This document shows positions 7,355-15,891 of a stretch of 59,356 nucleotides of DNA, in pieces (the first letter of the stretch is position 1; each line of letters opens with the position of its first letter). The position numbers and the translations under genes are program-made. This DNA comes from Peribacillus loiseleuriae (GTDB taxonomy: Bacteria > Bacillota > Bacilli > Bacillales > DSM-1321): positions 1-59,356 of the forward strand of contig NZ_LFZW01000003.1 in the NCBI RefSeq assembly GCF_001183985.1, given 5' to 3'. The notes under the pieces are model-generated. The model ran no database searches. It was not told where the DNA came from and saw nothing but the letters and a program-made list of their open reading frames with translations.

Positions 7355-7900
7355 ATGACGAGCAATACACAGGAAAACGGAATACTAATGGGGCCAACGG
7401 ATGTATGCACTTTACTGAACATAAAAGAATCTACATTAAGGAAATATGCGTTACTTTTAAAAGACGCGGGATATCAGTTCCATGTCAATGATAAAGGGCA
7501 AAGAGGTTACTTCGACAAAGACGTTATAGTGTTGAAACGGTTTATTGAGGTCAAGAGTAACCGTGATATGACGTTAGAACAGGCCGCGGAAGCTGTTATA
7601 TCATGGGTTGAACAGTCAGGTATATCACTGAGCGTTATGAGAGAATCGAACCCTTACGAACGCTATGACGATGATATCAAGGAAATGAAGGAAACGATTA
7701 AGCAGCAAAATGATTTACTTCAGGAACTTATAAAGAAGTTGGATCAGCAACAAGATTACATAGATAATCGTTTAAACAAGCGTGATGAACTTTTAATGCA
7801 ATCATTGAGGGAATCCCAAGAAACCAAACAACTCCTCCTGGCAACACAGGAAGAGAGGAAGCAGCGTAAAGGGATATTTAAGTTTTTTAACAAGGATTAA
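7355..7900 (+). CDS. MerR-like HTH protein with DUF3967 C-terminus
   Basis: A 181-aa protein with a GAGGAGG RBS. Residues 10-75 form a MerR-type winged helix (GPTDVCTLLNIKESTLRKYA, then RGYFDKDVIVLKRFIEV). Residues about 105-165 are a long coiled coil, and the end is basic (RKQRKGIFKFF), as in DUF3967 proteins carried by many Bacillus plasmids. It probably binds DNA as a dimer and may regulate plasmid copy number or partition. That role is not established. Confidence 0.8.
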   Translation: MTSNTQENGILMGPTDVCTLLNIKESTLRKYALLLKDAGYQFHVNDKGQRGYFDKDVIVLKRFIEVKSNRDMTLEQAAEAVISWVEQSGISLSVMRESNPYERYDDDIKEMKETIKQQNDLLQELIKKLDQQQDYIDNRLNKRDELLMQSLRESQETKQLLLATQEERKQRKGIFKFFNKD

Positions 7901-7907
7901 AGGAGCT

Positions 7908-7944
7908 TATTAGAAGGGTAGTCATTTCGGCTGCTCTTTTTATT
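7908..7944 (+). terminator. Probable terminator after the DUF3967 gene
   Basis: AGGGTAGTC pairs with GGCTGCTCT using G-U pairs and is followed by TTTTTA. Confidence 0.5.
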
Positions 7945-8093
7945 ATGTTTGTTCCCGTGTCATAACTTAAGAGTTTCGGAACAGATTCTTCTTCAATTAA
8001 CTTGCAAATAGCGTTATAACAAATATTAGGTATTATGGTTGATTAAGGTTTATGTTAGTCTAGGATTATATGAATTGAGAGGGGAAAACGAAA

Positions 8094-8849
8094 TTGCATA
8101 AGAAAACGGTAAAAGGCTTTATTTTAGGATTATCAACGGCAGTCATACTAGGAAGTGCAACACTTACTGTAGGTGCTGCTACAAGTGGGAAATTTAAAGA
8201 TGTTAAAGCAATGGCCTGGTACGAAAATGCTGTTCTATGGGCGCAAGAAAAAGGAATTGTTAGTGGCTATCCAGATGGTACATTCAAACCGAATAGTAAT
8301 GTCACACGTGCGGAACTAACTGGTGTGGTACAAAACCTAGCTAAAGAAGGCTATTTAAACTCTGATATTCCTTTAGATGGTTATGAGAAGTATGAAGCCA
8401 TCCAAGTTGGAAAAACAACGCTAAAGGATTTAGAAAATACACTTGGTAAATTCTCCCCTGTGGGTGGCTCACCTGAATACAACGGATATTATGTTCTGTC
8501 TACAAAAGATATGGATATAACTGTAACTTCAATCGATAAAAACGTGATAGATGGTAAGAGGTATTCTCCCTCTAAATCTACCATAAAACATTACCCACAA
8601 GTAACGAAACAGAACCTAGAAAAGTTAGAAAATGGTATGAGTTACGAACAAGTTAGTGCCATACTAGGTGGAAAAGGTTCACTTGAACGTGACACTACGA
8701 CTTATAAAGCTTATTCGTGGTATGGCACAGATAAAACCACAAATGGAACCCCATATGATACGAGTGGGCGATTTGAATTCAAAAAGATCGGTGATGGATT
8801 ATCTTTAAACCTTCAAATAGTAGAACCAGCTGCTACTGAAGGCAAATAA
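8094..8849 (+). CDS. Exported SLH-domain protein with BamE-like (DUF3862-type) repeats
   Basis: A 251-aa protein starting at TTG 8094 with a GAGAGGGG RBS. The signal peptide is cleaved near VGAAT. One S-layer homology domain follows (about residues 32-75: FKDVKAMAWYENAVLWAQEK...GYPDGTFKPNSNVTRAE), which would bind pyruvylated cell-wall polymer. Two BamE/SmpA-like segments come next (IQVGKTTLKDLENTLGKF, LENGMSYEQVSAILGG). It is a single gene with its own terminator and probably sits in the cell wall. One SLH unit is fewer than the usual three, so anchoring may be weak or need oligomers. Confidence 0.82.
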   Translation: MHKKTVKGFILGLSTAVILGSATLTVGAATSGKFKDVKAMAWYENAVLWAQEKGIVSGYPDGTFKPNSNVTRAELTGVVQNLAKEGYLNSDIPLDGYEKYEAIQVGKTTLKDLENTLGKFSPVGGSPEYNGYYVLSTKDMDITVTSIDKNVIDGKRYSPSKSTIKHYPQVTKQNLEKLENGMSYEQVSAILGGKGSLERDTTTYKAYSWYGTDKTTNGTPYDTSGRFEFKKIGDGLSLNLQIVEPAATEGK

Positions 8850-8858
8850 ACTATTATT

Positions 8859-8892
8859 AAAAAAGACTGTCAATGGACGGTCTTTTTTTATT
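8859..8892 (+). terminator. Terminator after the SLH gene
   Basis: AAAAAAGACTGTC pairs with GACGGTCTTTTTTT across a four-base loop. Confidence 0.9.
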
Positions 8893-9037
8893 GTTATTTT
8901 TGTGTCTAAAAAAGTACATGTACATAAAACGAAGGTTATATAGACATTTAAATTAAAACTACGAATCAGAAAAGTCCAATAATAAATTTACAAAATATGT
9001 TATGGTATAGATACCCATAAATACAAAGGAGATTACT

Positions 9038-9241
9038 ATGAAGAAAATATTTGGTATAGCCTTTATATTACTCATTTCTTTATCGGGTTGTAATACGGAA
9101 GAGGATTATATTTACTGGACAGAAAAAACAGATAACCAAATTGAACGTTTAGATGGGGCAAATATAAATTATGAGATTAGAGAAGGAGAAATTTGGGTTA
9201 GAGAAAAAGATATGGACAAAGTATTAGCGTGTTGTACATAA
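9038..9241 (+). CDS. Small lipoprotein
   Basis: A 67-aa protein with an AAGGAG RBS and a short signal peptide with lipobox LSGC (Cys 18). The remaining 49 residues are acidic and end in a cysteine pair (VLACCT). It is monocistronic with a terminator. It resembles small Bacillus lipoproteins of unknown role and no domain can be named. Confidence 0.72.
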   Translation: MKKIFGIAFILLISLSGCNTEEDYIYWTEKTDNQIERLDGANINYEIREGEIWVREKDMDKVLACCT

Positions 9242-9275
9242 AGTAACGGGTACTTTAATTGAATAAGATAAAGTC

Positions 9276-9306
9276 AAAAGTCGATTTAAATACATCGGCT
9301 TTTTTA
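9276..9306 (+). terminator. Terminator after the small lipoprotein gene
   Basis: AAAAGTCGAT pairs with ATCGGCTTTT, followed by T residues. Confidence 0.75.
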
Positions 9307-9526
9307 ATTTCGTTAAAGGGAATGGTGTCAATACGAAATGTAAGGACGTTGTAACAATCTATAAATGTACACAAAAATTTAATGAGTGTCCAAAAGTTGT
9401 AAGTTATGGACGGTCAGGAAAAACACCTTTTTTCCTTCTTTTATTAGTTGTATTCCGTCTAGAAGTTAGTTTAAATGTAATGTGCAGGAAGTTATTAGAC
9501 TTTTAGATGATGATGGTGTATGAAGA

Positions 9527-9708
9527 ATGGGCGAAATGGTGGGATATGCACGGGTAAGCACGACAGATCAGGATTATACTTTACAAGTTGAATAGCTAGG
9601 AGAGTACGGATGTAAAAAAATCTTCACTGAAAAAATAAGAGGCAAAAATACAGGTTGACCAGAATTTCAGAAAGCATTAGAAATGTAAATTGAAGGTAAT
9701 AATGATTA
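9527..9708 (+). pseudogene. Degenerate serine resolvase fragment
   Basis: The reading frame starts MGEMVGYARVSTTDQDYTLQ, the catalytic N-terminus of serine recombinases with the active-site serine in the YARVST motif. It is broken by in-frame stops: TAG after LQVE, TGA after GKNTG, and TAA after FQKALEM. The sequence around the stops still reads as resolvase (CKKIFTEK, PEFQKALE). The DNA-binding half is gone. The flanks 9307-9526 and 9709-9895 hold nothing recognisable. Confidence 0.85.
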
Positions 9709-9895
9709 AAAATATATTCGTTATGTTTATTTTAAAATAAATCTCGCTAGAATATATAAAGAACTAGGCAATGGGAAAGGTAACAGAATCTACTAACTCC
9801 CCCAAGAAATTTTATGTTTCAAGGGAGAGTTTCTAAAGTGACCATTATGTTTACTCTTAATAATTGCGTATAAACAATCATTAAGTCGAAATATA

Positions 9896-10579
9896 TTATA
9901 TCTCTAATCCCATTTCAGTTTTTAAATAACTTTCAAAATGGTCATTTTTATAGTTGCGCATAAATTGGCTTTTTTTTTCTAAATCTACTTCTTTTTTAAA
10001 GAATCCAACCTTTTTCAGACGTTCTGTTTCAGGCAGTTCTGACCAGATTTTTTCTGCATCTTCTTCGAGCTTCCGTTCGATTTTTTTTTGTAGCATTAAC
10101 TCTTCAAATCGTTTTGTTCTTTGTTCTTCTGGGGATTGTTGTTTCGGTAAAGTGGTTAGTAATTGATTATATTGATTTTTAAGTTCTTCCATTTGCGTCG
10201 CAGCAAGTTCTGCAAATGTTTTTTGGACTTCTGCAGTAATTTGGTTCTTTAAGGCCTCTATATTGTCTACATATGGTGTTGGTTTTTCCTCTATGTGAGG
10301 AAATGATCTTAAACTCGTAAAGTTGTTCAGCTCTCTAGAAATGGCCCCGAGGGCCCACTTTTCTTCTCTTCTTTTCTTTATAAAAATGGCAATCTTTAAG
10401 TCTAATTCGTCATAAATCTTTTCATTTGTTTCTACAGTACGGTTGATATAATGGATTCGATCATTTTCTAGCCGTTTAAACCAGCCATCAACTGTATTAA
10501 TATGTATGTTTGGGATATCTAGATTTTTTCTTAATTCTTCTACAAAATCGCTGATTTTCCAATACTTTGGTTCATTCAA
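9896..10579 (-). CDS. MerR-like plasmid protein with coiled coil
   Basis: About 227 aa from TTG 10579. AAGGAGG lies eight bases before it, whereas the upstream ATG at 10606 has no RBS. Residues 1-75 resemble a MerR-type winged helix (KISDFVEELR..., TVDGWFKRLEND). Residues about 110-170 are helical and glutamine-rich, and the C-terminus is a charged helix ending SYLKTEMGLEI. Such two-part proteins are common near Bacillus theta replicons and partition genes. It lies downstream of parMR on the same strand but beyond the parR terminator, so it is probably a separate unit. Confidence 0.65.
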   Translation of the reverse strand: MNEPKYWKISDFVEELRKNLDIPNIHINTVDGWFKRLENDRIHYINRTVETNEKIYDELDLKIAIFIKKRREEKWALGAISRELNNFTSLRSFPHIEEKPTPYVDNIEALKNQITAEVQKTFAELAATQMEELKNQYNQLLTTLPKQQSPEEQRTKRFEELMLQKKIERKLEEDAEKIWSELPETERLKKVGFFKKEVDLEKKSQFMRNYKNDHFESYLKTEMGLEI

Positions 10580-10786
10580 ATTTTTTACCTCCTTTTTAAA
10601 TTTCATATGTACTAGATTCTATTGAGATGAGATACAAAAAGTTATGAAGTCCCTTGTGTTATGAGTATTTATGGACAAAATTATAGTCTATAAGTAGACC
10701 ATAAACCACTTGTAGCACACAATAACATTAAATATTATAATAGATAGTTGAAATAAAATAAAATAATGAAGGTTATTTAATCTTCA

Positions 10787-11215
10787 TTAGTAATGAATAG
10801 GAGTAATTATAAGAATCTACACCTAGACCACTAACCATAAGTCGGCTACATTTTTTGAAAAGTATGTAAGGGATATGTAGTGTATGGTTTATATGTATCT
10901 CTGTTTTATAAGCTATTAGACTTGCTAATCATAATATCCTGCAACAAAATATGACTATTTTTGTCTAAGGAAACCTGCCTATGTATATAAGGGGAATCCT
11001 CGTCCTCGTCAGTAATGAAAATGAGAATTTATTAGATTCTACATGTAGAATACATTATTCATGGAAATGTAGGGTATATGTAGTGTGTGGTCTATATGTA
11101 TACTTGATTGATAAGGTATTTAAACTGCTATTCATAATATCCTACATCAAATTATGCCTATTTTTGTCTAATGAAAAACCCCCTATGAATATAAGGGGGT
11201 TAATCGTCGTCGTCA
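10787..11215. repeat. Imperfect tandem duplication downstream of parR (about 220-bp units)
   Basis: Two units (about 10787-11010 and 11011-11215) share AGTAATGAA, the blocks around GGNTATGTAGTGTRTGGT and CATAATATCCT, a TATTTTTGTCTAA block, and the end of parR with its terminator. The left unit keeps a decayed copy of the parR 3' end (TCCTCGTCCTCGTC against TCGTCGTCGTCATC). It is either non-coding debris from duplication of the gene end or a secondary cis site. Confidence 0.7.
11174..11201 (-). terminator. parMR terminator
   Basis: Read on the minus strand, AACCCCCT pairs with AGGGGGTT and is followed by TTTT. It overlaps the parR stop codon. Confidence 0.85.
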
Positions 11216-11625
11216 TCAAAATCCAAGAATGCTTTTTGAGCGAAATTTTGAATGGCTGCATTCGCTTTAAAAGCAGGGGGATTTTCTTCCTTATTTTTTT
11301 CAGGTTGTTGATTTAAATCAAAGGGTGAATAAGGTTTTTTAACTACTTGATATAGGAGCTGGCTAATTAATGCTTTTGTATGCGGATGATTTATCCATTC
11401 CAATTCTTCAGATGTTAGCCCTTTAGGAAGGGGGACGTTCATTTGATTACCATTTGCGGTACCTAAAGCTTTTTGTGAAACAGCATCAATAAAAATTGAA
11501 GCTATATTGCTACTGAATTTTCTACCAGCATTTTTCTTGTTTTCTGTTAAGTATTTAAGTACATGTGAAGGGGTATCAGATGGTAATCGAAACGAAAGAG
11601 ATTTTCCCGGCTCAAATTGTTCCAT
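11200..11625 (-). CDS. parR: ParR-like centromere-binding adaptor
   Basis: A 141-aa protein encoded directly downstream of parM (8-bp gap, no clear RBS), so probably translationally coupled. The N-terminal half (SLSFRLPSDTPSHVLKYL..., FSSNIASIFIDAVS) fits a ribbon-helix-helix DNA-binding fold. The C-terminal half is disordered and ends in a hydrophobic-acidic tail (NFAQKAFLDF then five Asp), as expected for the part of ParR that contacts ParM. It would bind parC and cap the ParM filament. The assignment rests on gene order and fold, not on strong sequence identity. Confidence 0.75.
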   Translation of the reverse strand: MEQFEPGKSLSFRLPSDTPSHVLKYLTENKKNAGRKFSSNIASIFIDAVSQKALGTANGNQMNVPLPKGLTSEELEWINHPHTKALISQLLYQVVKKPYSPFDLNQQPEKNKEENPPAFKANAAIQNFAQKAFLDFDDDDD

Positions 11626-11633
11626 TTTTCAGT

Positions 11634-12776
11634 TCACGCTTTTGTTAACGTAGTATTTTGTGTTGTAATCCCTTTGCTGTTTGCATACATAAGTAAAATT
11701 TTGAAATAAGCACGCGCAATCATCCATACACTATCATCTTCAGATACGAATCGAAGAGGGTAGTTTTTATCAGCTTGATTTAATTTAGTAAGGTAAGGTT
11801 TTAATACTAGGGAGCCACCGCCGGTTTGATAAGCAAGTCGAATATCTGGTACATTACGCCACATATCTTTAATTAACTTATATTCTTCTTTTGCTAAAAT
11901 AGATAATTCTTCATCAATGATGTCTTTAATAGAGACACGAGTTCCATTGACCCAGATATGATATTGTTCTTCAGGTTGTTCGTTCGTGATGATTTCAACA
12001 AGAGTCCGTCTACTTTTAATGGAGTATTTATATTTAGAATATACCTTCCGAATTATGGTGTCTAAATACGTAGATACACCTCTTTTTATACCGTTGCTAT
12101 ATTCATTGTCTACTTCAGCTTCATCCGTAATTATCGCGGAGTCCGTTGAAAGACCGCCTATATCGTTGATTAGTATCGTTTTCCCTAAAAGCTCTTCGTT
12201 TTTAGTGGAACCATCATTATTTGTCGTTAAGTCTACAAATGCGGCAAATCCTTCTGTATTTACAAGTACTTGTTCAAACTTTATCCGCACAATTTTTCCT
12301 TCTAGAGAAGGTGTTTTTAAAAATTTCACTTCATGCTGCGAGTTTTTTAGCTTTTTTTTGAAATCTTTTGCTTTGCCTTGTTTAGTTTCATCTAAGGGCA
12401 ATCCCGTAGATAAATAATAAGTTGCTTCTATTACACCATCTTCTTCGGGAAATTGCTCTACCGCATCATAAGCAAGGGTTGTTAATAACATAATTACTGG
12501 TTGATCACTGTCGGCTTTATCCTGGTCGGGAGTCAATTCGTCATTATTCGGATATTTAGATGCAAGTTTTCCGACTGCAAAACTTCCATTTTTACTTTTC
12601 AGAGCAGAGGATGTAATTTCTACATGTAAGGCATTTAACGAATTTTTTTCCATTTCAACAATTTCACGATTTTGCACATTTGCTATTACGTTCGGTATGT
12701 ATATCCGGTTAGTAAGATCTCCTAAAAAGCCCTTTACAGCATCATTTCCAATATCAATTGATACGAATCTAGCCAT
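11634..12776 (-). CDS. parM: ParM/Alp-type actin-like plasmid segregation ATPase
   Basis: A 380-aa actin-fold protein with phosphate-1 motif DIGNDAVKG (8-16), phosphate-2 motif DIGGLSTD (205-212) and adenosine motif TGGGS (318-322). It polymerises with ATP or GTP to push plasmid copies apart. It resembles the ParM/StbA/Alp group of Bacillus plasmids. AAGGAGG lies 13 bases upstream of the ATG, a slightly long spacing. A cluster of short repeats just upstream fits a centromere, giving the usual parC-parM-parR order and autoregulation by ParR. Confidence 0.9.
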   Translation of the reverse strand: MARFVSIDIGNDAVKGFLGDLTNRIYIPNVIANVQNREIVEMEKNSLNALHVEITSSALKSKNGSFAVGKLASKYPNNDELTPDQDKADSDQPVIMLLTTLAYDAVEQFPEEDGVIEATYYLSTGLPLDETKQGKAKDFKKKLKNSQHEVKFLKTPSLEGKIVRIKFEQVLVNTEGFAAFVDLTTNNDGSTKNEELLGKTILINDIGGLSTDSAIITDEAEVDNEYSNGIKRGVSTYLDTIIRKVYSKYKYSIKSRRTLVEIITNEQPEEQYHIWVNGTRVSIKDIIDEELSILAKEEYKLIKDMWRNVPDIRLAYQTGGGSLVLKPYLTKLNQADKNYPLRFVSEDDSVWMIARAYFKILLMYANSKGITTQNTTLTKA

Positions 12777-12829
12777 AGTTTAGTAGATTCCTCCTTAGTT
12801 TCAATTATTTTCTTTTTAATCTCATCCTA

Positions 12830-12880
12830 TTGTATACTTTTTGTATGCAAAATTCAAGTTAGTATGCAAATTGCATACAA
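12830..12880. promoter_or_regulatory. Candidate parC centromere / parMR promoter-operator
   Basis: Four near-identical 10-11-mers lie within 51 bp: TTGTATACTTT (12830), TTGTATGCAA (12841), TAGTATGCAAA (12860) and an inverted TTGCATACAA (12871). The first two are 11 bp apart, about one helical turn. The position just upstream of parM matches type II parC sites. Confidence 0.65.
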
Positions 12881-12938
12881 TAAAATTTCTTGTTCCAATG
12901 AAGAGGGTAATAAACAAACAAAAACACTCTAACCTATT

Positions 12939-14798
12939 TCATAAGTTAGAGTGTTGTCGTTGTTTATCTTTTAACCAATTGAGCATTTTCTCATCGTTTT
13001 TGTTGTTTTGGCGCTTATTTTCTCTTCTTAGGTACCGGGAAAGAGTGGAGTGGGAAAAACCAATTTCTTCTGCCGTCTGTCGGATACTCATGTTTTGGGA
13101 GTCCATCATGGCTTTCATTGTTTCTGGAGAGAGCTCCATTTCCTGTTCTGTTCCGAAATGCAACGCTTGTTGCTCCGGTTCCGCATGTCCCTCTTTACTA
13201 CTTTTCCCAGCTGGTACGATGGATGGAACCTCAGTGGATTCTACCTCAAGTGTTGGAGCTAGCTCATTTAATGAAAGGTTTTGTGAGAAAATAAGATCTT
13301 CTGTAATTGAGCTATCGTGACTTATCTGATTCATCCGTTCAATAATTTCCTCATTCACCAAGCGATTTGAACCAATCAATAGCTTTTTCTGGTTTTCATT
13401 AACGACAGTGTCTGTTGGCAGAATAAGTACGCTCAGTTTGGTCCAATAGCTTTGGAACCAACCCTTTTTCCCAACCTGTTCCTCATCGATCTTTTCCGTA
13501 TAGTTCCAACTGCTGATCACGCTGTCCTTCTGCAATTCATCCAATACGTTTTCAAACTTATCTCTCTTTTGCACTCCGTTATATCGATTGGATATGTCCA
13601 TTATTTTTAACAGGGTAGATACCTTAAAGGGTTGCTGCAAAGTTCTTCTAATGGTCCTGATTTTCCACTGGATATTTAAATAACGGGTCAATCGCTTGTG
13701 TTCGCGCTGTGTGTAATGGCTATATTGAAAAACCTTCAAATCCAATAAACCAAGTGTTCGATTCGGTCCATCCAAGTAGGGTGTAAGAACAGAGGACGGT
13801 TTTACTTGTACGGCATATATACCTTTCGGTTCTCCTGTTTTTTTATCATAGGCAACACGGATTTTTCCAACTTCGAACATTCTTTGGAAATCTTTGAATT
13901 CATAAAGTTCATTGTCCTGGATATCTTGGGCGTTAAACACCTTTACCTGCTGATTGCCAAGGGAGACCCAGATGCTTGAAAGTGCAGCCACCCGTTTCAT
14001 GATATTGAAGCGATCTTCCTCACGAAAATCCAATTCTCTGCCTTGTGCTGTGCGTTTCTTTAGGTTCCTAAGCTGTAAGGCATCATTACTATGAAACTCT
14101 ATATATCCGTCACTGGTCTTAGGAGACACCATCCATAAGTATGTAATTAAATCAAAGAGGTCAGCCGTCATTTCATCCAATGAGTTTATGGTAGATTGGA
14201 TAAGTTCAAACCACATTTCCTGTTGATCTGAGGCAAGCTCAGTCACATAGGGCTCTAGGGGCCTGATTTCAGCTAATCCTCTGACCTTTCCACGATTGTC
14301 GATAATCTCGGTTGCCAAGAAACCAGTCTCTCCTTTTTTAAAGTCCTTTTTCTTTGTCACGATGTCTCTCATTAAATGATAGTCCATATCCATGCTGGAA
14401 TATATATATTCACGGCTCAAAGCTTCACTTATTTTTTCTTCATTCGCGCTTCGTTTTATCTCATCCATAGGGAATTCGTTTATAAAATGTCCGGCTAATA
14501 TGACCTTCATTGTATCCTGATAGCTTCCTACAGCCTTTTTTAACATTTCTTTTGTTATAAGTTTTTCGAAGTATAATGTTTGAGTGAACAAAGAAAATAA
14601 GGCCCGGAAGCTTGGACTCATTGTATAGTCCGGAATCTGATTTTTGACCTCTTCCTCGGTCATACGATAGGCTTCCTGTTTCCATTTAGCCAGAATATAA
14701 GGACGATCTTCAAACAAAATCTTGGTTTCTTCGAAAATAGCAATTTTCAGAAACTCATAGTTCAGAATCATATGATCATGTATGTCCTGATATCTCAA
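12939..14798 (-). CDS. Plasmid replication/initiation protein
   Basis: A 619-aa protein from TTG 14798 with a GAGGGTGG RBS. It is mostly helical with no obvious enzymatic motif in the first 450 residues. The C-terminal 60 residues contain an HTH (MSIRQTAEEIGFSHSTLSRYLRRE) and a basic end. It is divergent from the primase-like rep gene, and the 1.1-kb spacer holds an iteron array, so an origin-binding initiator is the natural reading. It resembles large Rep proteins of Bacillus theta plasmids. The exact family cannot be named from memory. Confidence 0.65.
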   Translation of the reverse strand: MRYQDIHDHMILNYEFLKIAIFEETKILFEDRPYILAKWKQEAYRMTEEEVKNQIPDYTMSPSFRALFSLFTQTLYFEKLITKEMLKKAVGSYQDTMKVILAGHFINEFPMDEIKRSANEEKISEALSREYIYSSMDMDYHLMRDIVTKKKDFKKGETGFLATEIIDNRGKVRGLAEIRPLEPYVTELASDQQEMWFELIQSTINSLDEMTADLFDLITYLWMVSPKTSDGYIEFHSNDALQLRNLKKRTAQGRELDFREEDRFNIMKRVAALSSIWVSLGNQQVKVFNAQDIQDNELYEFKDFQRMFEVGKIRVAYDKKTGEPKGIYAVQVKPSSVLTPYLDGPNRTLGLLDLKVFQYSHYTQREHKRLTRYLNIQWKIRTIRRTLQQPFKVSTLLKIMDISNRYNGVQKRDKFENVLDELQKDSVISSWNYTEKIDEEQVGKKGWFQSYWTKLSVLILPTDTVVNENQKKLLIGSNRLVNEEIIERMNQISHDSSITEDLIFSQNLSLNELAPTLEVESTEVPSIVPAGKSSKEGHAEPEQQALHFGTEQEMELSPETMKAMMDSQNMSIRQTAEEIGFSHSTLSRYLRRENKRQNNKNDEKMLNWLKDKQRQHSNL

Positions 14799-14889
14799 AA
14801 ATAATCCACCCTCTCTATTTGAAGGATATCCATTGGCTGGAAAGATTAAAACCTCTTCTTTTATCTAAAATGCATTACTTTCTTATCAT

Positions 14890-15680
14890 TATAGCAAGAG
14901 TGGAACAGTTTTCGAAGAGAAAATGCACCATTTACTACACAGGTTCCGAAAAATGTGCACCATTTACTATATAGGTTTCGAAGTAATGGTGCATATGCAC
15001 CATAAACCATACTTGTTTTACGAAGCCTGCATACGTAAACATCTACCCCTGTCAAAATAATCATTATATGTTCAAGTTCTCTAAACAAAAGATTCAATGA
15101 CTTCTAAATATTTTAGGGGAAACGCACCATTATTCTAAAGTGAGCGGAACCTGTGTACTATTTATAGATATTATGCACCAACCCTCTCTTTGTATTTTCA
15201 ACTACTTGTAAATACAGCTCTAAGATTTTGGGGAGTACCAACTTGAAACTTTCTAGGAAAATCTGATAAAGCGAAATATGTTTGCGAAAATGCTCCATTA
15301 TTCTCGAAATGAGCGGAACCTGTATACTATTTGGTGAAAAAAATGCACCAAAATTATATTTTTAGTGTGCATGTGAGCGGAACCTGTGTAGGAGGAAAAA
15401 ACGTTGATTTATATACATATTAGCACTAGTTTGTTTCTAACAGATTTAAAAAATGTACCCAATTTGAGCTCCGTTATTTAATAAGTGAGCGGAACCTGTA
15501 TACCAAAAATGCACCACTCACCCTCAGAGATGAGCGAAACCTGTTTGGTATTTTTTTAAGATGTACGCCAACGAACCTTATCATGACAAGCTTTATTAGG
15601 ATTCCGTTCAATATGCAATGTGTGCAATAATGGTACACTTTAGGCATTTTTGGTGCAAAAAGTGAGCGGAACTTGCATAA
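14890..15680. other. Iteron-type replication origin
   Basis: Consensus TGAGCGGAACCTGTGTA occurs at 15141, 15310, 15374, 15486, 15531 (one mismatch in the core) and 15663 (variant) on the plus strand. Inverted copies start near 14936 and 14967, with a decayed one near 14899. A second motif, TGCACCA (or TGGTGCA), is interspersed at about 14923, 14955, 14986, 14994, 15124, 15174, 15344, 15510 and 15653. The array sits between two divergent replication genes and also overlaps their promoters, which implies autoregulation. No clear DnaA box was found. Confidence 0.85.
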
Positions 15681-15681
15681 C

Positions 15682-15738
15682 AAAAAAAAAAAAAAAAAAA
15701 ATCAATCCCTTGGGGCTCTAAGCCGCAAGGGACTTTTT
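15682..15738. terminator. Terminator preceded by a 20-A tract
   Basis: CCCTTG (15707) pairs with CAAGGG (15726), extended by GGGCT and AGCC, then TTTTT on the plus strand. On the minus strand the hairpin is followed by twenty T (the A20 tract, 15682-15701). It could stop transcription in both directions between the iterons and the primase gene. Confidence 0.75.
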
Positions 15739-15891
15739 ATTTTTGGTGCATTTCTCTTAGAGAGCACCCTTTTTCAAAAGTCGAGTTCGATATACTATAT
15801 TCATCAAAAAGTTCCATGCAAGAAGTGGAAATCGGTGCAATTTTGTAACTTTAAATGTTTACCATTTAAGTATAGGAAGAAGGTGTGAATC

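Noticed and set aside
10981..11316. Plus-strand ORF of 111 codons
   Set aside because: It lies across the parR terminator and antisense to parR within the duplicated non-coding region.
12841..13320. Plus-strand ORF of 159 codons
   Set aside because: It runs antisense to the 3' end of the 619-aa Rep gene, begins inside the parC repeats, has no RBS and is rich in Ser/Cys/Phe as shadow frames are.
14936..15679. CRISPR array
   Set aside because: The repeats are 17-mers with irregular spacing and both orientations between rep genes, which fits iterons, and no cas genes are present.
14799..15891. DnaA boxes in the origin
   Set aside because: No TTATCCACA or one-mismatch copy was found by eye; replication may not depend on DnaA or the boxes are diverged.
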